Translations under genes and position numbers: made by a program | Shown here: positions 34,985 through 44,414 of the stretch, piece by piece | Layout: every line of letters starts with the position of its first letter | How positions within the stretch are numbered: position 1 is the stretch's first letter | The notes under the pieces: model-generated | Told to the model about the DNA's origin: nothing | Seen by the model: only the letters and a program-made list of their open reading frames with translations | Databases searched by the model: none | Assembly: GCF_044923475.1 (NCBI RefSeq) | Contig: NZ_CP137338.1 | Span: 3,348,001 to 3,412,000, forward strand | DNA length: 64,000 nucleotides | Direction: 5' to 3' | DNA from: JAAURS01 sp044923475 | GTDB taxonomy: Bacteria > Cyanobacteriota > Cyanobacteriia > Thermosynechococcales > Thermosynechococcaceae

Positions 34985-35662
34985 CTAATTCCCCTCAGCC
35001 TCCCGCATCTGCACCAGCATAACCCCGTGGGACGTGCCCAGACGCGTTGCGCCTGCCAAAATCAGCGCCATCGCCTGCTCCACAGTCCGAATACCGCCGG
35101 AAGCCTTAATGCCAATCCGGTCTTGGGTCAACGCCTTGAGCAGCCTCACATCTTCAACCGTCGCGCCGCCCTGCCAGCCCGTACTGGTTTTGAGAAACTC
35201 GACCCCCGCCTCCATACAAAGCTTTGCGGCCATCCGCTTTTCCGCATCGGTCAGGACAGCGGTTTCTAGAATGGCTTTGACAGGCACGTCGGAAAGACTG
35301 CAGATTTCAGCAATTTCTTGGTGAACCGCATCGAAGTCGCCTTGCTTGAGCCAACCTAGGTTAATGACGACATCCAGCTCAGCCGCGCCATTTTCCAAGG
35401 CTTCTTGGGCCTCATACAGCTTGACTGCAGAAGTAGTCGCGCCCGAGGGGAACCCGATTACCGTGCAGACGCTCGGATTTCTGTTGTGCAGCAATCCAAC
35501 AGCCGCTTTGACGCGACTGGGATACACGCACACGGTGGGGAAATGATACTTATCGGCTTCCTCGCAAAGCTGGGCGATCGCCTCGGCAGTGGCTGTTGGA
35601 TTGAGTAGCGTGTGATCGATGTAGTCCGCAAGGTTGATATCTGGTGACGCAGTAGGGGACAT
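34985..35662 (-). CDS. deoC: Deoxyribose-phosphate aldolase
   Basis: 225 residues from the ATG at 35662, which has GGAGAGATGG-type ribosome-binding sequence; an in-frame start at 35731 adds an unlikely Cys-rich leader. It splits 2-deoxyribose 5-phosphate into glyceraldehyde 3-phosphate and acetaldehyde in nucleoside salvage. Motifs: IDHTLLNPTAT near the N-terminus, AELDVVINLGWLK, the Schiff-base lysine in VEFLKTSTGW, and GIKASGGIRT. The length and motifs are those of the usual class I enzyme. It stands alone on the minus strand. Confidence 0.93.
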   Translation of the reverse strand: MSPTASPDINLADYIDHTLLNPTATAEAIAQLCEEADKYHFPTVCVYPSRVKAAVGLLHNRNPSVCTVIGFPSGATTSAVKLYEAQEALENGAAELDVVINLGWLKQGDFDAVHQEIAEICSLSDVPVKAILETAVLTDAEKRMAAKLCMEAGVEFLKTSTGWQGGATVEDVRLLKALTQDRIGIKASGGIRTVEQAMALILAGATRLGTSHGVMLVQMREAEGN

Positions 35663-35761
35663 CCATCTCTCCACAAAAATTAAACTAAAGCCAAACGAAC
35701 AGCAGCAATGGCATTCCAATCCTATCCTCAATCGCGGGGCAATTTGAGTTCGCGATCTCCC

Positions 35762-36409
35762 CTAGCCAGGACTGCGCAAGTTGGCGGGGACGTTTTTGGG
35801 GACCGTCCAGAGATAAATATTGTGCGTTCGACCGTTAACGTCAACCTGTGCCGTTTTTTCGGGCTTCCATTCGCCCATATCAAAATCGTGAGAGACGATT
35901 CGAGATCCGGGTTTTAGCTGGCTGAGGAGCTGGGGTCTCAGCTTCACATTGAGTTGGGGCAGGAGATAGAGCGTGACGACCGTAGCATCGCTAAAGTCGC
36001 TTTGAAACAGATCTTGATTGAGAAAACGAACGCGATCCGTCACGCCTTCCTTTTGAGCGTTGGCATTCGCTTCTTCAATGCGTTGGGGATTGATATCAAT
36101 TCCAGTGGCGCGAATTCCAAATTTTTGAGTAGCCGCGATTGGAATTCGCCCATCGCCGCTGCCTAGATCGTACAGTACGTCATTACTGTTTATGTTAGCC
36201 ATCTCTAGCATCTTCTCGACAACTTCGGGCGGCGTGGGGACGTATACGACATCAGGACTGCGCAACGCTGGAGATTTCTGCGGGGCAGACACTTGAGCGT
36301 CGGCAGGGGCAGTCTCAACGGTAACGTTAGAGGTCCGACTGCATCCCGCGCCGATACAGATCGCGCTAAGGGCTAGCAAGGGAAGCGCGCGCTGAAGTGA
36401 GGTCATCAT
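35762..36409 (-). CDS. Exported SAM-dependent methyltransferase-like protein
   Basis: 215 residues from ATG 36409 (MMTSLQRALPLLALS); an upstream ATG at 36457 would overlap the permease gene. The N-terminus is a signal peptide ending in IGAGC, which is a weak lipobox, so the protein is probably exported and perhaps lipid-anchored. The remainder is a class I methyltransferase fold: VLYDLGSGDGRIPIAA for SAM binding and RATGIDINPQRIEEA for the ribose contact. An exported methyltransferase is odd because SAM is cytoplasmic; still, similar proteins are annotated in other cyanobacteria. Substrate unknown. Confidence 0.72.
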   Translation of the reverse strand: MMTSLQRALPLLALSAICIGAGCSRTSNVTVETAPADAQVSAPQKSPALRSPDVVYVPTPPEVVEKMLEMANINSNDVLYDLGSGDGRIPIAATQKFGIRATGIDINPQRIEEANANAQKEGVTDRVRFLNQDLFQSDFSDATVVTLYLLPQLNVKLRPQLLSQLKPGSRIVSHDFDMGEWKPEKTAQVDVNGRTHNIYLWTVPKNVPANLRSPG

Positions 36410-36437
36410 TTTTTCTCCTCGATCGTAAAGATTGATC

Positions 36438-37826
36438 TTATTGACGTTGAGTTGCATTTGAAACTTTTTGAGACCACCACAGAAAGGGCAAGCCTAACAG
36501 CAACGCAACAACGCCGAGCAAACCGCCATATCCCGTGTATGCCAAACTTGACTGCAACATGTAGAGACAAATTCCGCAAAACAAAATTGGAAGGATGGGA
36601 TAAAGCGGAACTTTGAAGGGGCGTTCGATATTCGGTTCGCGCTGTCGCAACACGAACAAAGAGATTCCGCTGAGTAGAAAGAAAAACCAAAATGCCGGAG
36701 CCGTATAATCGACCATCGTCTCAAATCCTTGACGCGTCAACGTCCCCACTAAAACCAGGAAAAGCGCGATCGCGCCCTGTACGATTAGGGCATTCGCAGG
36801 CGTATTTTCGCGCCCGCGCGCCAGCATTGTAAAAAGCGAAAAGTCGCGGCCCAAAGCATAATTGCTGCGAGCGCCCGTTAAAATCGTGGCGTTAATCGAA
36901 CACAGGGTTGCAATGACAACGAGGCAACTAATTGACACTGCCCCCGCTTCCCCGAGCGTCGATCGCATGAGTTCGGCCACGACGACCTGAGACGATGCCA
37001 TGCGAGTCAACCCCAATCCTCGCACCAACGACCAGTTGAGCAATAGATACAACCCAGTAATAATGCCGACACTCCAAACCAGCGATCGCACGATATTGAG
37101 CCGCCCGTTCCGCACTTCTGCCGAAATATACGAAGCTTCGTTCCATCCCCCATAGGTCAACAGGACAAAGACCATCATGAGTCCAATATTGGTTGAAGGC
37201 ACGGACGAGACAGATTGGGCTACCTCAGTCAATTGAATATCGGGATAAATCGTGGAATCAACGGGCAAAATAGAAGCGGGCGCGGAAGAGAAGAACAAGC
37301 CAATTCCTGAAACGATTAATATACCCAGGACTTGAGCGGTAGCTAAAACATTTTGCGTCCATTTACTTTGTTTGATATCGAGTAAGTTCAATAGGGTAAA
37401 TACAACGATCGCAAGTGCGGCGTAGATCGATGCAGAATAACTCCCCAGTCGCCAGAGTTGCGACGCATAATCGCCAAACACAAATGCCAGTAACGCAATC
37501 GACCCAGTTTGAATTACGCTCATGCGGGTCCAAGCAAATAGAAACGCGATGGCGTTGCCAAATGCTCGTTTGAGGTAATAGTAGCTACCACCTGGATGGG
37601 GGTATGCAGTTGCGAGTTCGGCGTAACACAGCGCTCCCACTAGGGATATAACTCCACCGAGCAACCAAGCTAGCAAAACCATTATTTCGTTACTTGCATT
37701 GGCAGCAACAAAGGACGGCGTTTCAAAAATTCCAGCACCGATCACTAAACCAACGATCGTTAGGATAGCGTCCCGTAGGGAAAGCGCTGGCTTGAATATT
37801 GCGTTACGACTAACTGCTAGTTTCAC
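36438..37826 (-). CDS. APC-family amino acid permease
   Basis: 462 residues with 12 predicted membrane segments. The N-terminal signature of the amino acid-polyamine-organocation family is clear: LTIVGLVIGAGIFETPSFVA, then GALCYAELATAYPHPGGSYYYL. It should import or exchange amino acids across the cytoplasmic membrane; the LAT/Gly-Ser-Tyr region resembles the broad L-type/serine-threonine exchanger branch, but the substrate cannot be fixed. The methyltransferase-like gene follows 28 bases downstream on the same strand, so the two may be co-transcribed. Confidence 0.85.
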   Translation of the reverse strand: MKLAVSRNAIFKPALSLRDAILTIVGLVIGAGIFETPSFVAANASNEIMVLLAWLLGGVISLVGALCYAELATAYPHPGGSYYYLKRAFGNAIAFLFAWTRMSVIQTGSIALLAFVFGDYASQLWRLGSYSASIYAALAIVVFTLLNLLDIKQSKWTQNVLATAQVLGILIVSGIGLFFSSAPASILPVDSTIYPDIQLTEVAQSVSSVPSTNIGLMMVFVLLTYGGWNEASYISAEVRNGRLNIVRSLVWSVGIITGLYLLLNWSLVRGLGLTRMASSQVVVAELMRSTLGEAGAVSISCLVVIATLCSINATILTGARSNYALGRDFSLFTMLARGRENTPANALIVQGAIALFLVLVGTLTRQGFETMVDYTAPAFWFFFLLSGISLFVLRQREPNIERPFKVPLYPILPILFCGICLYMLQSSLAYTGYGGLLGVVALLLGLPFLWWSQKVSNATQRQ

Positions 37827-38005
37827 AAATCACTTCTCCTTAGGGTTTGCAGTACTGTTTTTTTTGGCCTTACAGAAATTTTTACACCTAGCAAGATTTA
37901 AGATGATTTAATTTCTAAATCTTTTCGATTGATTTCGCAGTATCGCTTGCCCATTTAGCACTATCTCGTACGCTATATTCCCCCTTCAGCTATGACGTAG
38001 CGATG

Positions 38006-38038
38006 AAAAGTTTTATGCTGCGTATTAATAAAACTTTT
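38006..38038 (-). terminator. Inverted repeat, probable terminator of ackA
   Basis: AAAAGTTTTAT (38006-38016) and ATAAAACTTTT (38028-38038) form a perfect 11-bp stem about 65 bases beyond the ackA stop. The stem is AT-rich and its own T-tract is part of the stem, so it is a weak or two-way terminator. Confidence 0.45.
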
Positions 38039-38103
38039 TCGATCGAAACATACTCGCTCAAAAAATAAATCTGTCGTTTGGAGTATAAGTACTTTTTTAC
38101 GAA

Positions 38104-39330
38104 TCAAATCTGAGAATTAATCAGGTGCCAGCAGTCTTGAGCGATCGCCCAGTCTTCCTGGGTGTGAATTGTAAAAATGCGAACTGCCGATTCAGGGGCA
38201 GCAATATCTACATCGACGGGATGGCGCTCGTTCTCGATCGGATCGAGTTGCAATCCTAAACATTGAAAAGCTTCGCAGGCAGCCGCCCGGATCGAGGGAG
38301 AATTTTCTCCAATTCCAGCAGTAAAGACCAATGCATCCAAGCGATCTAGGCTGGCCAACATTGCGCCCATGGCAGATCTCAGGCGATGAATAAATACATC
38401 CAAGGCGAGTTGGGCGCGGGTATTTCCTGCCGCCGCTCCCGTTGCGATTTGTCGCATGTCGGCAGATAACCCGGATATGCCCTTGAGACCGGATTCTTGG
38501 TTGAGTACCCGCTCCAATCGATCGGCAGTGTAACCTTCTTGCCGCAGCAAATAGATCGAGATCCCCGGATCGATCGAACCAGACCGCGTTCCCATCATGA
38601 GGCCTTCAAGAGGCGTAAATCCCATCGTCGTATCGACGCTATGACCGTCGCGGATGGCCGACAGGGAACAGCCATTCCCCAAATGGCAAACAATCAGGCG
38701 TAAGTCTTCAAAGGGGCGGCCCATGAGCTGGGCCGCACGTCGAGCGCAGTATTGATGGCTGATGCCGTGAAAACCGTAGCGTCGGATACCTTGCTCGAAC
38801 CAAGCGTAGGGACCAGGATAGACCGCCGCCGCTAGAGGCAACTGGGAATGAAACGCCGTATCGAATACTGCCACTTGAGGGATATCTCCCAACGCTTGTT
38901 CGATGGCTTCAATACCCTCTAGGTTGATGGGGTTGTGAAGGGGCGCAAAACTGGCAAGATCGGCGATCGCCTTTTTAACTTCAGCCGTCACGATAACACT
39001 CTTGCAGTATTGCTGGCCCCCATGCACCACGCGGTGTCCGACGACATCGATTTCCGAGAGATCGTCAATAACTCTGGTTTTTTCTTGCCATAGGGTATCT
39101 AGAACCTGAGCCATGACAGCCGATCGCGTTTGAGTGGAAAGTTCTCTTTCTAGAACAGTCCCGCGAGCGGTCGTAATTTTCACTTCTGCAATGCCCTGAC
39201 GGCGATTCCAGTCCACCAGACTCTCCCAGAGCGGCTGAGGGGGGCTGCTGCCGAAATGAGCTGAATCCGTAATATCGTACAAACAGCTCTTCTGGCTGCT
39301 GGAGCCTGCATTGAGTACTAAAATTTTCAT
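38104..39330 (-). CDS. ackA: Acetate kinase
   Basis: 408 residues from the ATG at 39330, with GGGAAGC just before it; an open frame to 39447 adds a leader that does not belong to the family. Motifs: MKILVLNAGSSSQKSCLYDI, VGHRVVHGGQQY, HNPINLEGIEA, VAVFDTAFHS, YGFHGISHQYCARRAA and VFTAGIGENSPSIR. It converts acetyl phosphate and ADP to acetate and ATP. The phosphoketolase gene lies upstream on the same strand, 270 bases away, and would supply acetyl phosphate directly. A strong inverted repeat lies between the two. Confidence 0.95.
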   Translation of the reverse strand: MKILVLNAGSSSQKSCLYDITDSAHFGSSPPQPLWESLVDWNRRQGIAEVKITTARGTVLERELSTQTRSAVMAQVLDTLWQEKTRVIDDLSEIDVVGHRVVHGGQQYCKSVIVTAEVKKAIADLASFAPLHNPINLEGIEAIEQALGDIPQVAVFDTAFHSQLPLAAAVYPGPYAWFEQGIRRYGFHGISHQYCARRAAQLMGRPFEDLRLIVCHLGNGCSLSAIRDGHSVDTTMGFTPLEGLMMGTRSGSIDPGISIYLLRQEGYTADRLERVLNQESGLKGISGLSADMRQIATGAAAGNTRAQLALDVFIHRLRSAMGAMLASLDRLDALVFTAGIGENSPSIRAAACEAFQCLGLQLDPIENERHPVDVDIAAPESAVRIFTIHTQEDWAIAQDCWHLINSQI

Positions 39331-39385
39331 GCTTCCCAACTCAGCGCACGCTCGCTTCTGACTGATTTTTAGCTCTATTGTCTGT

Positions 39386-39409
39386 AGGGGCGTGAGGTCT
39401 TGCGCCCCT
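39386..39409. repeat. Short hairpin repeat AGGGGCG...CGCCCCT
   Basis: A palindromic stem of about 7 GC-rich base pairs plus wobble pairs, between phosphoketolase and acetate kinase. It is the same hairpin core as in the dispersed repeats at 48077-48149 and 62386-62463, but without their flanking arm. Confidence 0.6.
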
Positions 39410-39461
39410 GTAAATTCGCCTACTGTGTATGTATATATAAGTCTCAAACACCTTGCGCTAG

Positions 39462-39541
39462 CCCCCCCGACCCCCCAATTCTGGGGGGAGAAATCCGAAA
39501 ACTAGGGTCAGTTCCCCCCAGAATTGGGGGGCTAGGGGGGC
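39462..39541. repeat. Long C/G-rich inverted repeat between phosphoketolase and acetate kinase
   Basis: The left arm (39462-39489) and right arm (39512-39541) share the core CCCCCCAATTCTGGGGGG with C-rich blocks on the outer side and are nearly perfect complements. Each core is itself a palindrome. The whole can form a long stem or a cruciform. Such C6/G6 AATTCTGG palindromes are a familiar type of intergenic repeat in cyanobacteria. Here it could shield or process the phosphoketolase-acetate kinase transcript. Confidence 0.8.
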
Positions 39542-39600
39542 GAATGCAGGATTGAATGAGTTTCATCAAAAATGCATGTACATCATAGATAAATTCGCAT

Positions 39601-42030
39601 TCAATAAGGCCACTTCCAGGCGACAATATCTGGCCGATCGATGCCTTGTTCGTTAGCGTAGCGACGGCAGTCAATTTGCTGGTTCTTAAAGTGTTCCTTA
39701 GCGTGGGCGCCTGCCACCCTCAGCTTTGGCACGCGATCGATAACATCCATCGCCAAACTGAAGCGGTCGATTTGGTTGATAATGGCAAGCTCTAAGGGAG
39801 TATTGATATTACCCTTTTCCTTATAGCCGCGCACGTGCAAATTGCGATGGTTGGTACGCCGATAGGTCAAGCGGTGGATGAGCCAAGGATAGCCGTGGAA
39901 GTTAAAAATAATAGGCTTGTCCAACGTAAATAGAGAGTCAAAATCTCGATCGGACAGCCCGTGAGGATGTTCGCTGGTCGGCTGAAGTGCCAGGAGATCG
40001 ACGACGTTGATAAACCGAATCTTCAAATCGTCAAAGTGCTCTCGCAGTAGAACAGTGGCTGCCAATGCTTCCTGAGTTGGGACATCTCCGGCACAAACCA
40101 TAACGACATCCGGTTCTTGACCTTCGTCGGTACTGGCCCAATCCCAAATTCCCACCCCTTTGGTACAGTGTTGGATTGCGGCATCCATATCGAGGTACTG
40201 CAAGTGAACCTGTTTGTCGGACACGATGACGTTGACATAATCGGTACTGCGGAGGCAATGATCTGCTACGGATAGAAGCGTATTGGCATCGGGAGGAAGA
40301 TAAACCCGAACCACGTCTGGGCTTTTGTTCAATACGACGTCTAAAAAGCCCGGATCTTGATGCGTAAAGCCGTTGTGGTCTTGCCGCCAGACCGTAGAAG
40401 TAATGAGGAGATTGAGAGAAGAAATGGACGATCGCCAAGGAATGTGGTTGCAGATTTCCAGCCATTTACAGTGCTGGTTGACCATAGAGTCAATGATATG
40501 GACGAAGGCTTCATAGGTGGAAAAGAACCCGTGACGACCCGTCAGAAGGTAGCCCTCTAACCAGCCTTCTAAGGTATGCTCGCTCAGCATTTCCATCACG
40601 CGACCGTCAGCGCTCAACTCGCTGCCGTCGCTATCTTCGGGAAAGGACTCAGCCATCCAAACTTTTTTGCTAACTTCGTAGACGGCTTGGAGCTTGTTGG
40701 ATGCCGTTTCGTCCGGTCCAAATACGCGGAAACGATGCATGTTTTCGCGCATAATATCGCGCAAGAAGTTGCCTAAAGGCGTGGTATTCCCAACTTCTGC
40801 GTTACCCGGTTTTGCCACTGCAACTTCGTATTCTCGGAAGTCTGGCATCTTCAATGCTTTGCGCAACAACCCGCCGTTAGCGTGGGGGTTGGCGCTCATG
40901 CGGCGATTGCCCGTAGGGGCCAGTTCTCTCAGTTCGGCAATCAATCGCCCTATCTCGTCAAACAGTTCTTCTGGTTTGTAGCTTTGCATCCACGCTTCGA
41001 GCTGTTGGAGGTGGGCCGGGTTGGTGAGGATGTTCGCTAGGGGAACTTGATGCGCCCGCCAAAATCCCTCTACCTTATGCCCGTCTACTTCCTTCGGTCC
41101 CGTCCATCCCTTAGGGCTTCGCAGAATGATGACGGGCCAGCGGGGCAGAGTGGCAACCCCGCTGCTTCGCGCCTCTGTTTGGATTTTTTTAATTTCGGCA
41201 AGGCAGTGCTCCAGGGTAGCAGCCATTGCTTGATGCATGCTCTCTGGCTCGGAGCCTTCCACGAAGTAGGGCGTATAGCCGTATCCCTTAAATAGATTTT
41301 CGAGATCCTCGTGGCTGATGCGGGCTAAGAGGGTAGGGTTGTTAATTTTGTAGCCATTTAGGTGCAGAATAGGCAGCACCGCCCCGTCTCGGATGGGATT
41401 GAGGAACTTATTAGAGTGCCATGCCGTTGCTAGCGGTCCGGTTTCGGCTTCTCCATCGCCTACCATGACGACAGAAATAAGGTCGGGATTGTCAAACACG
41501 GTTCCGTAGGCGTGCGAGATGCTATAGCCTAGCTCGCCGCCTTCGTGGATCGAGCCGGGCGTTTCTGGGGTGCAGTGACTGCCAATGCCACCGGGGAAGG
41601 AAAATTGCTTAAAAAATCGCTGTAGTCCTTCTTCGTCTTCGCTTTTGTCGGGATAAATTTCGGAGTACGTGCCCTCTAGATAAACGGGGCCGAGGATGCC
41701 GGGCGCGCCATGACCGGGGCCAGCCAGAAAAATGAGATTTAAGTCGTATTTTTTAATCAACCGATTGAGATGGACGTAGGTAAAGGACATTCCAGGGCTA
41801 GATCCCCAATGTCCCAATAAGCGAGCCTTAATATGTTCTGACTGGAGGGGTTCTCTTAGGAGTGGGTTGTCTCGCAAGTAGATCATTCCAACGGCGAGGT
41901 AGTTGCAGGCATTCCAGTAGGAATTGATTTTACGCAGCTCTTCAGGGCTGAGGATATCTCCCGTTACGGTCGATTGGGCTTTGCCAGATGCGATCGCAGT
42001 AAGCCTTGGGGTTGGAGAGGTAGTAACCAT
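39601..42030 (-). CDS. xfp: Xylulose-5-phosphate/fructose-6-phosphate phosphoketolase
   Basis: 809 residues, full length for the family. A thiamine-diphosphate enzyme that splits xylulose 5-phosphate (or fructose 6-phosphate) with phosphate into acetyl phosphate and glyceraldehyde 3-phosphate (or erythrose 4-phosphate). Motifs: GPGHGAPGILGPVYLEGTYS, GGIGSHCTPETPGSIHEGGE, GDGEAETGPLATAWHSNKF, the central VRVYLPPDANTLLSV and RTNHRNLHVRGYKEKGNINT near the C-terminus. Acetate kinase lies downstream, so the pair makes a phosphoketolase route to acetate and ATP, useful in the dark or at high sugar-phosphate levels. Confidence 0.95.
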   Translation of the reverse strand: MVTTSPTPRLTAIASGKAQSTVTGDILSPEELRKINSYWNACNYLAVGMIYLRDNPLLREPLQSEHIKARLLGHWGSSPGMSFTYVHLNRLIKKYDLNLIFLAGPGHGAPGILGPVYLEGTYSEIYPDKSEDEEGLQRFFKQFSFPGGIGSHCTPETPGSIHEGGELGYSISHAYGTVFDNPDLISVVMVGDGEAETGPLATAWHSNKFLNPIRDGAVLPILHLNGYKINNPTLLARISHEDLENLFKGYGYTPYFVEGSEPESMHQAMAATLEHCLAEIKKIQTEARSSGVATLPRWPVIILRSPKGWTGPKEVDGHKVEGFWRAHQVPLANILTNPAHLQQLEAWMQSYKPEELFDEIGRLIAELRELAPTGNRRMSANPHANGGLLRKALKMPDFREYEVAVAKPGNAEVGNTTPLGNFLRDIMRENMHRFRVFGPDETASNKLQAVYEVSKKVWMAESFPEDSDGSELSADGRVMEMLSEHTLEGWLEGYLLTGRHGFFSTYEAFVHIIDSMVNQHCKWLEICNHIPWRSSISSLNLLITSTVWRQDHNGFTHQDPGFLDVVLNKSPDVVRVYLPPDANTLLSVADHCLRSTDYVNVIVSDKQVHLQYLDMDAAIQHCTKGVGIWDWASTDEGQEPDVVMVCAGDVPTQEALAATVLLREHFDDLKIRFINVVDLLALQPTSEHPHGLSDRDFDSLFTLDKPIIFNFHGYPWLIHRLTYRRTNHRNLHVRGYKEKGNINTPLELAIINQIDRFSLAMDVIDRVPKLRVAGAHAKEHFKNQQIDCRRYANEQGIDRPDIVAWKWPY

Positions 42031-42557
42031 AACTTTAATACCCTACATAGGATTGACTAAAGCAATTGGACGAACGCTTTTACTTTAACTTTTGCTTTTA
42101 AATTTTAATTGTGGCGGATTTGGGTTAAGGATAGGTCATCGTACGATTCATTTGTTATGCAATAAGGAAGATCTGCGAGAAAAAATATCGATGGTTTTCT
42201 GGGTTTGAGCTGACGGCTGCGATCGCCAGAACTGGAGGAGGCATATTGTGGATCGAAAAAGCTCGCGCCTTCCCCTAGATCGCAGCGGTTAATTCTTCGG
42301 CGCGAATTATTAGATTGGGTTCTTTAGCTGTTGCTTGCCTTTCTATTTTAACAGGGCAACTTCCAAACATCGGCAACAATGGAATCCATTAGAGCCAGCT
42401 ATCGCATTAAGAATCATGAGCTGTTCTCTACATCTAGCTCAAAAAAATAGACTATCTTCTTAAGGAGGAAAACATATTTTTCAGAAATATCCTTTTTATG
42501 GCTTCTTATTTTTCTTTTTTTGTAGAATAAATTCGATCCCCTTGGGGATGCAATCTC
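42031..42557. other. Divergent intergenic region of about 530 bases
   Basis: It lies between phosphoketolase (minus) and the five-domain response regulator (plus) and should hold both promoters. Apart from a small AT-rich hairpin (ATATTT/AAATAT around 42475-42495) and a GGAGG at about 42465 that leads into no long frame, I see no gene, repeat or known RNA motif. Confidence 0.5.
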
Positions 42558-44390
42558 ATGAAGATTTTGCTAATTGAAGACGATCGCAATCTTGCGTTTA
42601 TGCTGCAAGAGATGCTCCAGGATCGGCATTATTTAGTAGATGTTGCGTTTGATGGCGAAAGCGGACTGGATTTGGCGATCGCCTTTGAATACGACCTCAT
42701 TTTGCTGGACGTGATGCTGCCCAAGCAAAGTGGCATACGGGTTTGCCAGCAGCTTCGGGCGCGGCGAAACCAAGTCCCGGTCTTAATTTTGACCGCTCAA
42801 AGCACGAGCGACCAAAAGGTGGCGGGGCTGGATGCCGGGGCTGACGACTATTTAACGAAACCACTGAACGTTCCAGAATTGCTGGCTCGCATTCGCGCGC
42901 TGCTGCGACGCGGACAGGGTGCGGCGTCTCCCGTTTTGGAATGGCAAGGGCTTCAGCTCGACCCAACCACATTTCAAGTCACGGGCAACGGCCAACTCGT
43001 GCCGCTCACGGCCAAAGAGTACGGGCTGGTTGAATTATTCTTGCGCAACCCGCAGCAAATTTTCAGCCAAAGCGTATTGGTAGAACGCTTGTGGGACAGT
43101 AAAAATATACCCACAGAAAATGCGGTGCGCGCCCATATTAAAAGCTTGCGCAAGAAACTCAAAACAGTAGGGTTGGGCGATCTCGTAGAAACCGTTTTTG
43201 GGTTAGGGTATCGATTGCGTCAGGGTTCCCCTGACGCAGCCGAAGTAACAGCTCCTGCATTGTCCGACGTGCCCGCGAGCGCATCCAGTTCCCAAAAATT
43301 TGCCGACCTTTGGCAGGAATCTCGACCGCAGTACATCGAGCGAGCCGAGCACCTCAACCGCGCGATCGCCGCCCTGAGCCAAGATCGACGCGATTGGGCC
43401 GATATGCTGCGGCAGGCCCAACAGCAAGCCCATACCCTCTCTGGATCCCTGGGGAGCTTTGGTTTGGAGCGCGCTTCCCAACTAGCAGCCCAAATCAATC
43501 GGCTGCTGCGGCTAGTGGAGCAGCTTCAGGCATCAGACTTGGAGCGTCTAGAACGCTTAGCCCTCACGCTTCAACAAGAGTTACAGGTGGCGACAGCGGC
43601 GGATGTCTCTCTAGAGACGGTACATTTTGACGAACCGAAGCATCCGATTCGGCTGCTGATTGTGGATGACGATCTCGCCTTGACGCATCAACTCGCTACC
43701 CTGTCCGAACCCTATGGCATTCAAACTCGAATCGAACCCAACCCGGCTCTGGTGGTAGAGCGCGTAAGCCAATGGCAGCCGGAGGTGGTTTTACTCGATC
43801 TCAACTTTCCCGATGCCCCGGATGCGGGATTCGCCCTCTTGAGAGCGCTTTTCGATCGCGACCCTCAGCTTCCGGTCATCGTATTTACCGCCCGCGATCG
43901 CTACTCCGATCGCGTGAAAGCATCGATGTTGGGGGGAAGCGTTTTTCTGCAAAAGCCAGTTGCGCCTTCAACGGTCATTAGCACTGTGTTTCAGGCCTAT
44001 ACTCAGTCGGACCCGAGGGAAATTACTTTAATGCAGGTGAATGCAGACGTTAAGGCATCGAGGGCTATTGAATCGCATTTAACGGCCTGGGGATTTCAGT
44101 GGACTACGGTCAAGACCGTTCAGCAGTGCTGGAAAACGATGCCGGATTTTCAACCTGAGTTGCTGTTGGTGGACGCCGATTTACCCAAGGGCAGCGGCTT
44201 CGATTTATGCCGAGTGGTTCGAAATGAGCCGCGCTGGCACAATTTACCCGTTATTTTTATGGTGACCGACTTGGAACCAGAGATTGTCCGTCAAGTTTGC
44301 ATTGCGGGCGGTAGCGCCTGTCTTTTCAAACCCGTCGCTGAGGCAGAACTGATAGCCCGAATTCTCCAACGGATTAGGATTCGCGCTTGA
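42558..44390 (+). CDS. Five-domain response regulator REC-wHTH-Hpt-REC-REC
   Basis: 610 residues. REC1 (1-118) has the acidic pair ED at 7-8, Asp51 as phosphate acceptor and Lys101. An OmpR-type winged helix (about 125-222) follows, with YGLVELFLRNPQQIFSQ and VRAHIKSLRKKL. Then comes an Hpt-like helical domain (about 255-345) with His292 in AHTLSGSLGSFGL. REC2 (363-480) has all key residues (Asp370/371, Asp414, Thr444, Lys466). REC3 (487-605) keeps Asp539, Thr570 and Lys591 but its acidic pocket is NAD instead of a paired acid, so it may not be phosphorylated. The protein can bind DNA and contains its own phosphotransfer chain. It heads a cluster with a histidine kinase and two more regulators. 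This architecture is known from cyanobacteria but uncommon elsewhere. Confidence 0.87.
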   Translation: MKILLIEDDRNLAFMLQEMLQDRHYLVDVAFDGESGLDLAIAFEYDLILLDVMLPKQSGIRVCQQLRARRNQVPVLILTAQSTSDQKVAGLDAGADDYLTKPLNVPELLARIRALLRRGQGAASPVLEWQGLQLDPTTFQVTGNGQLVPLTAKEYGLVELFLRNPQQIFSQSVLVERLWDSKNIPTENAVRAHIKSLRKKLKTVGLGDLVETVFGLGYRLRQGSPDAAEVTAPALSDVPASASSSQKFADLWQESRPQYIERAEHLNRAIAALSQDRRDWADMLRQAQQQAHTLSGSLGSFGLERASQLAAQINRLLRLVEQLQASDLERLERLALTLQQELQVATAADVSLETVHFDEPKHPIRLLIVDDDLALTHQLATLSEPYGIQTRIEPNPALVVERVSQWQPEVVLLDLNFPDAPDAGFALLRALFDRDPQLPVIVFTARDRYSDRVKASMLGGSVFLQKPVAPSTVISTVFQAYTQSDPREITLMQVNADVKASRAIESHLTAWGFQWTTVKTVQQCWKTMPDFQPELLLVDADLPKGSGFDLCRVVRNEPRWHNLPVIFMVTDLEPEIVRQVCIAGGSACLFKPVAEAELIARILQRIRIRA

Positions 44391-44414
44391 GCGCGCGCAT
44401 CCAGGTAAAACAAT

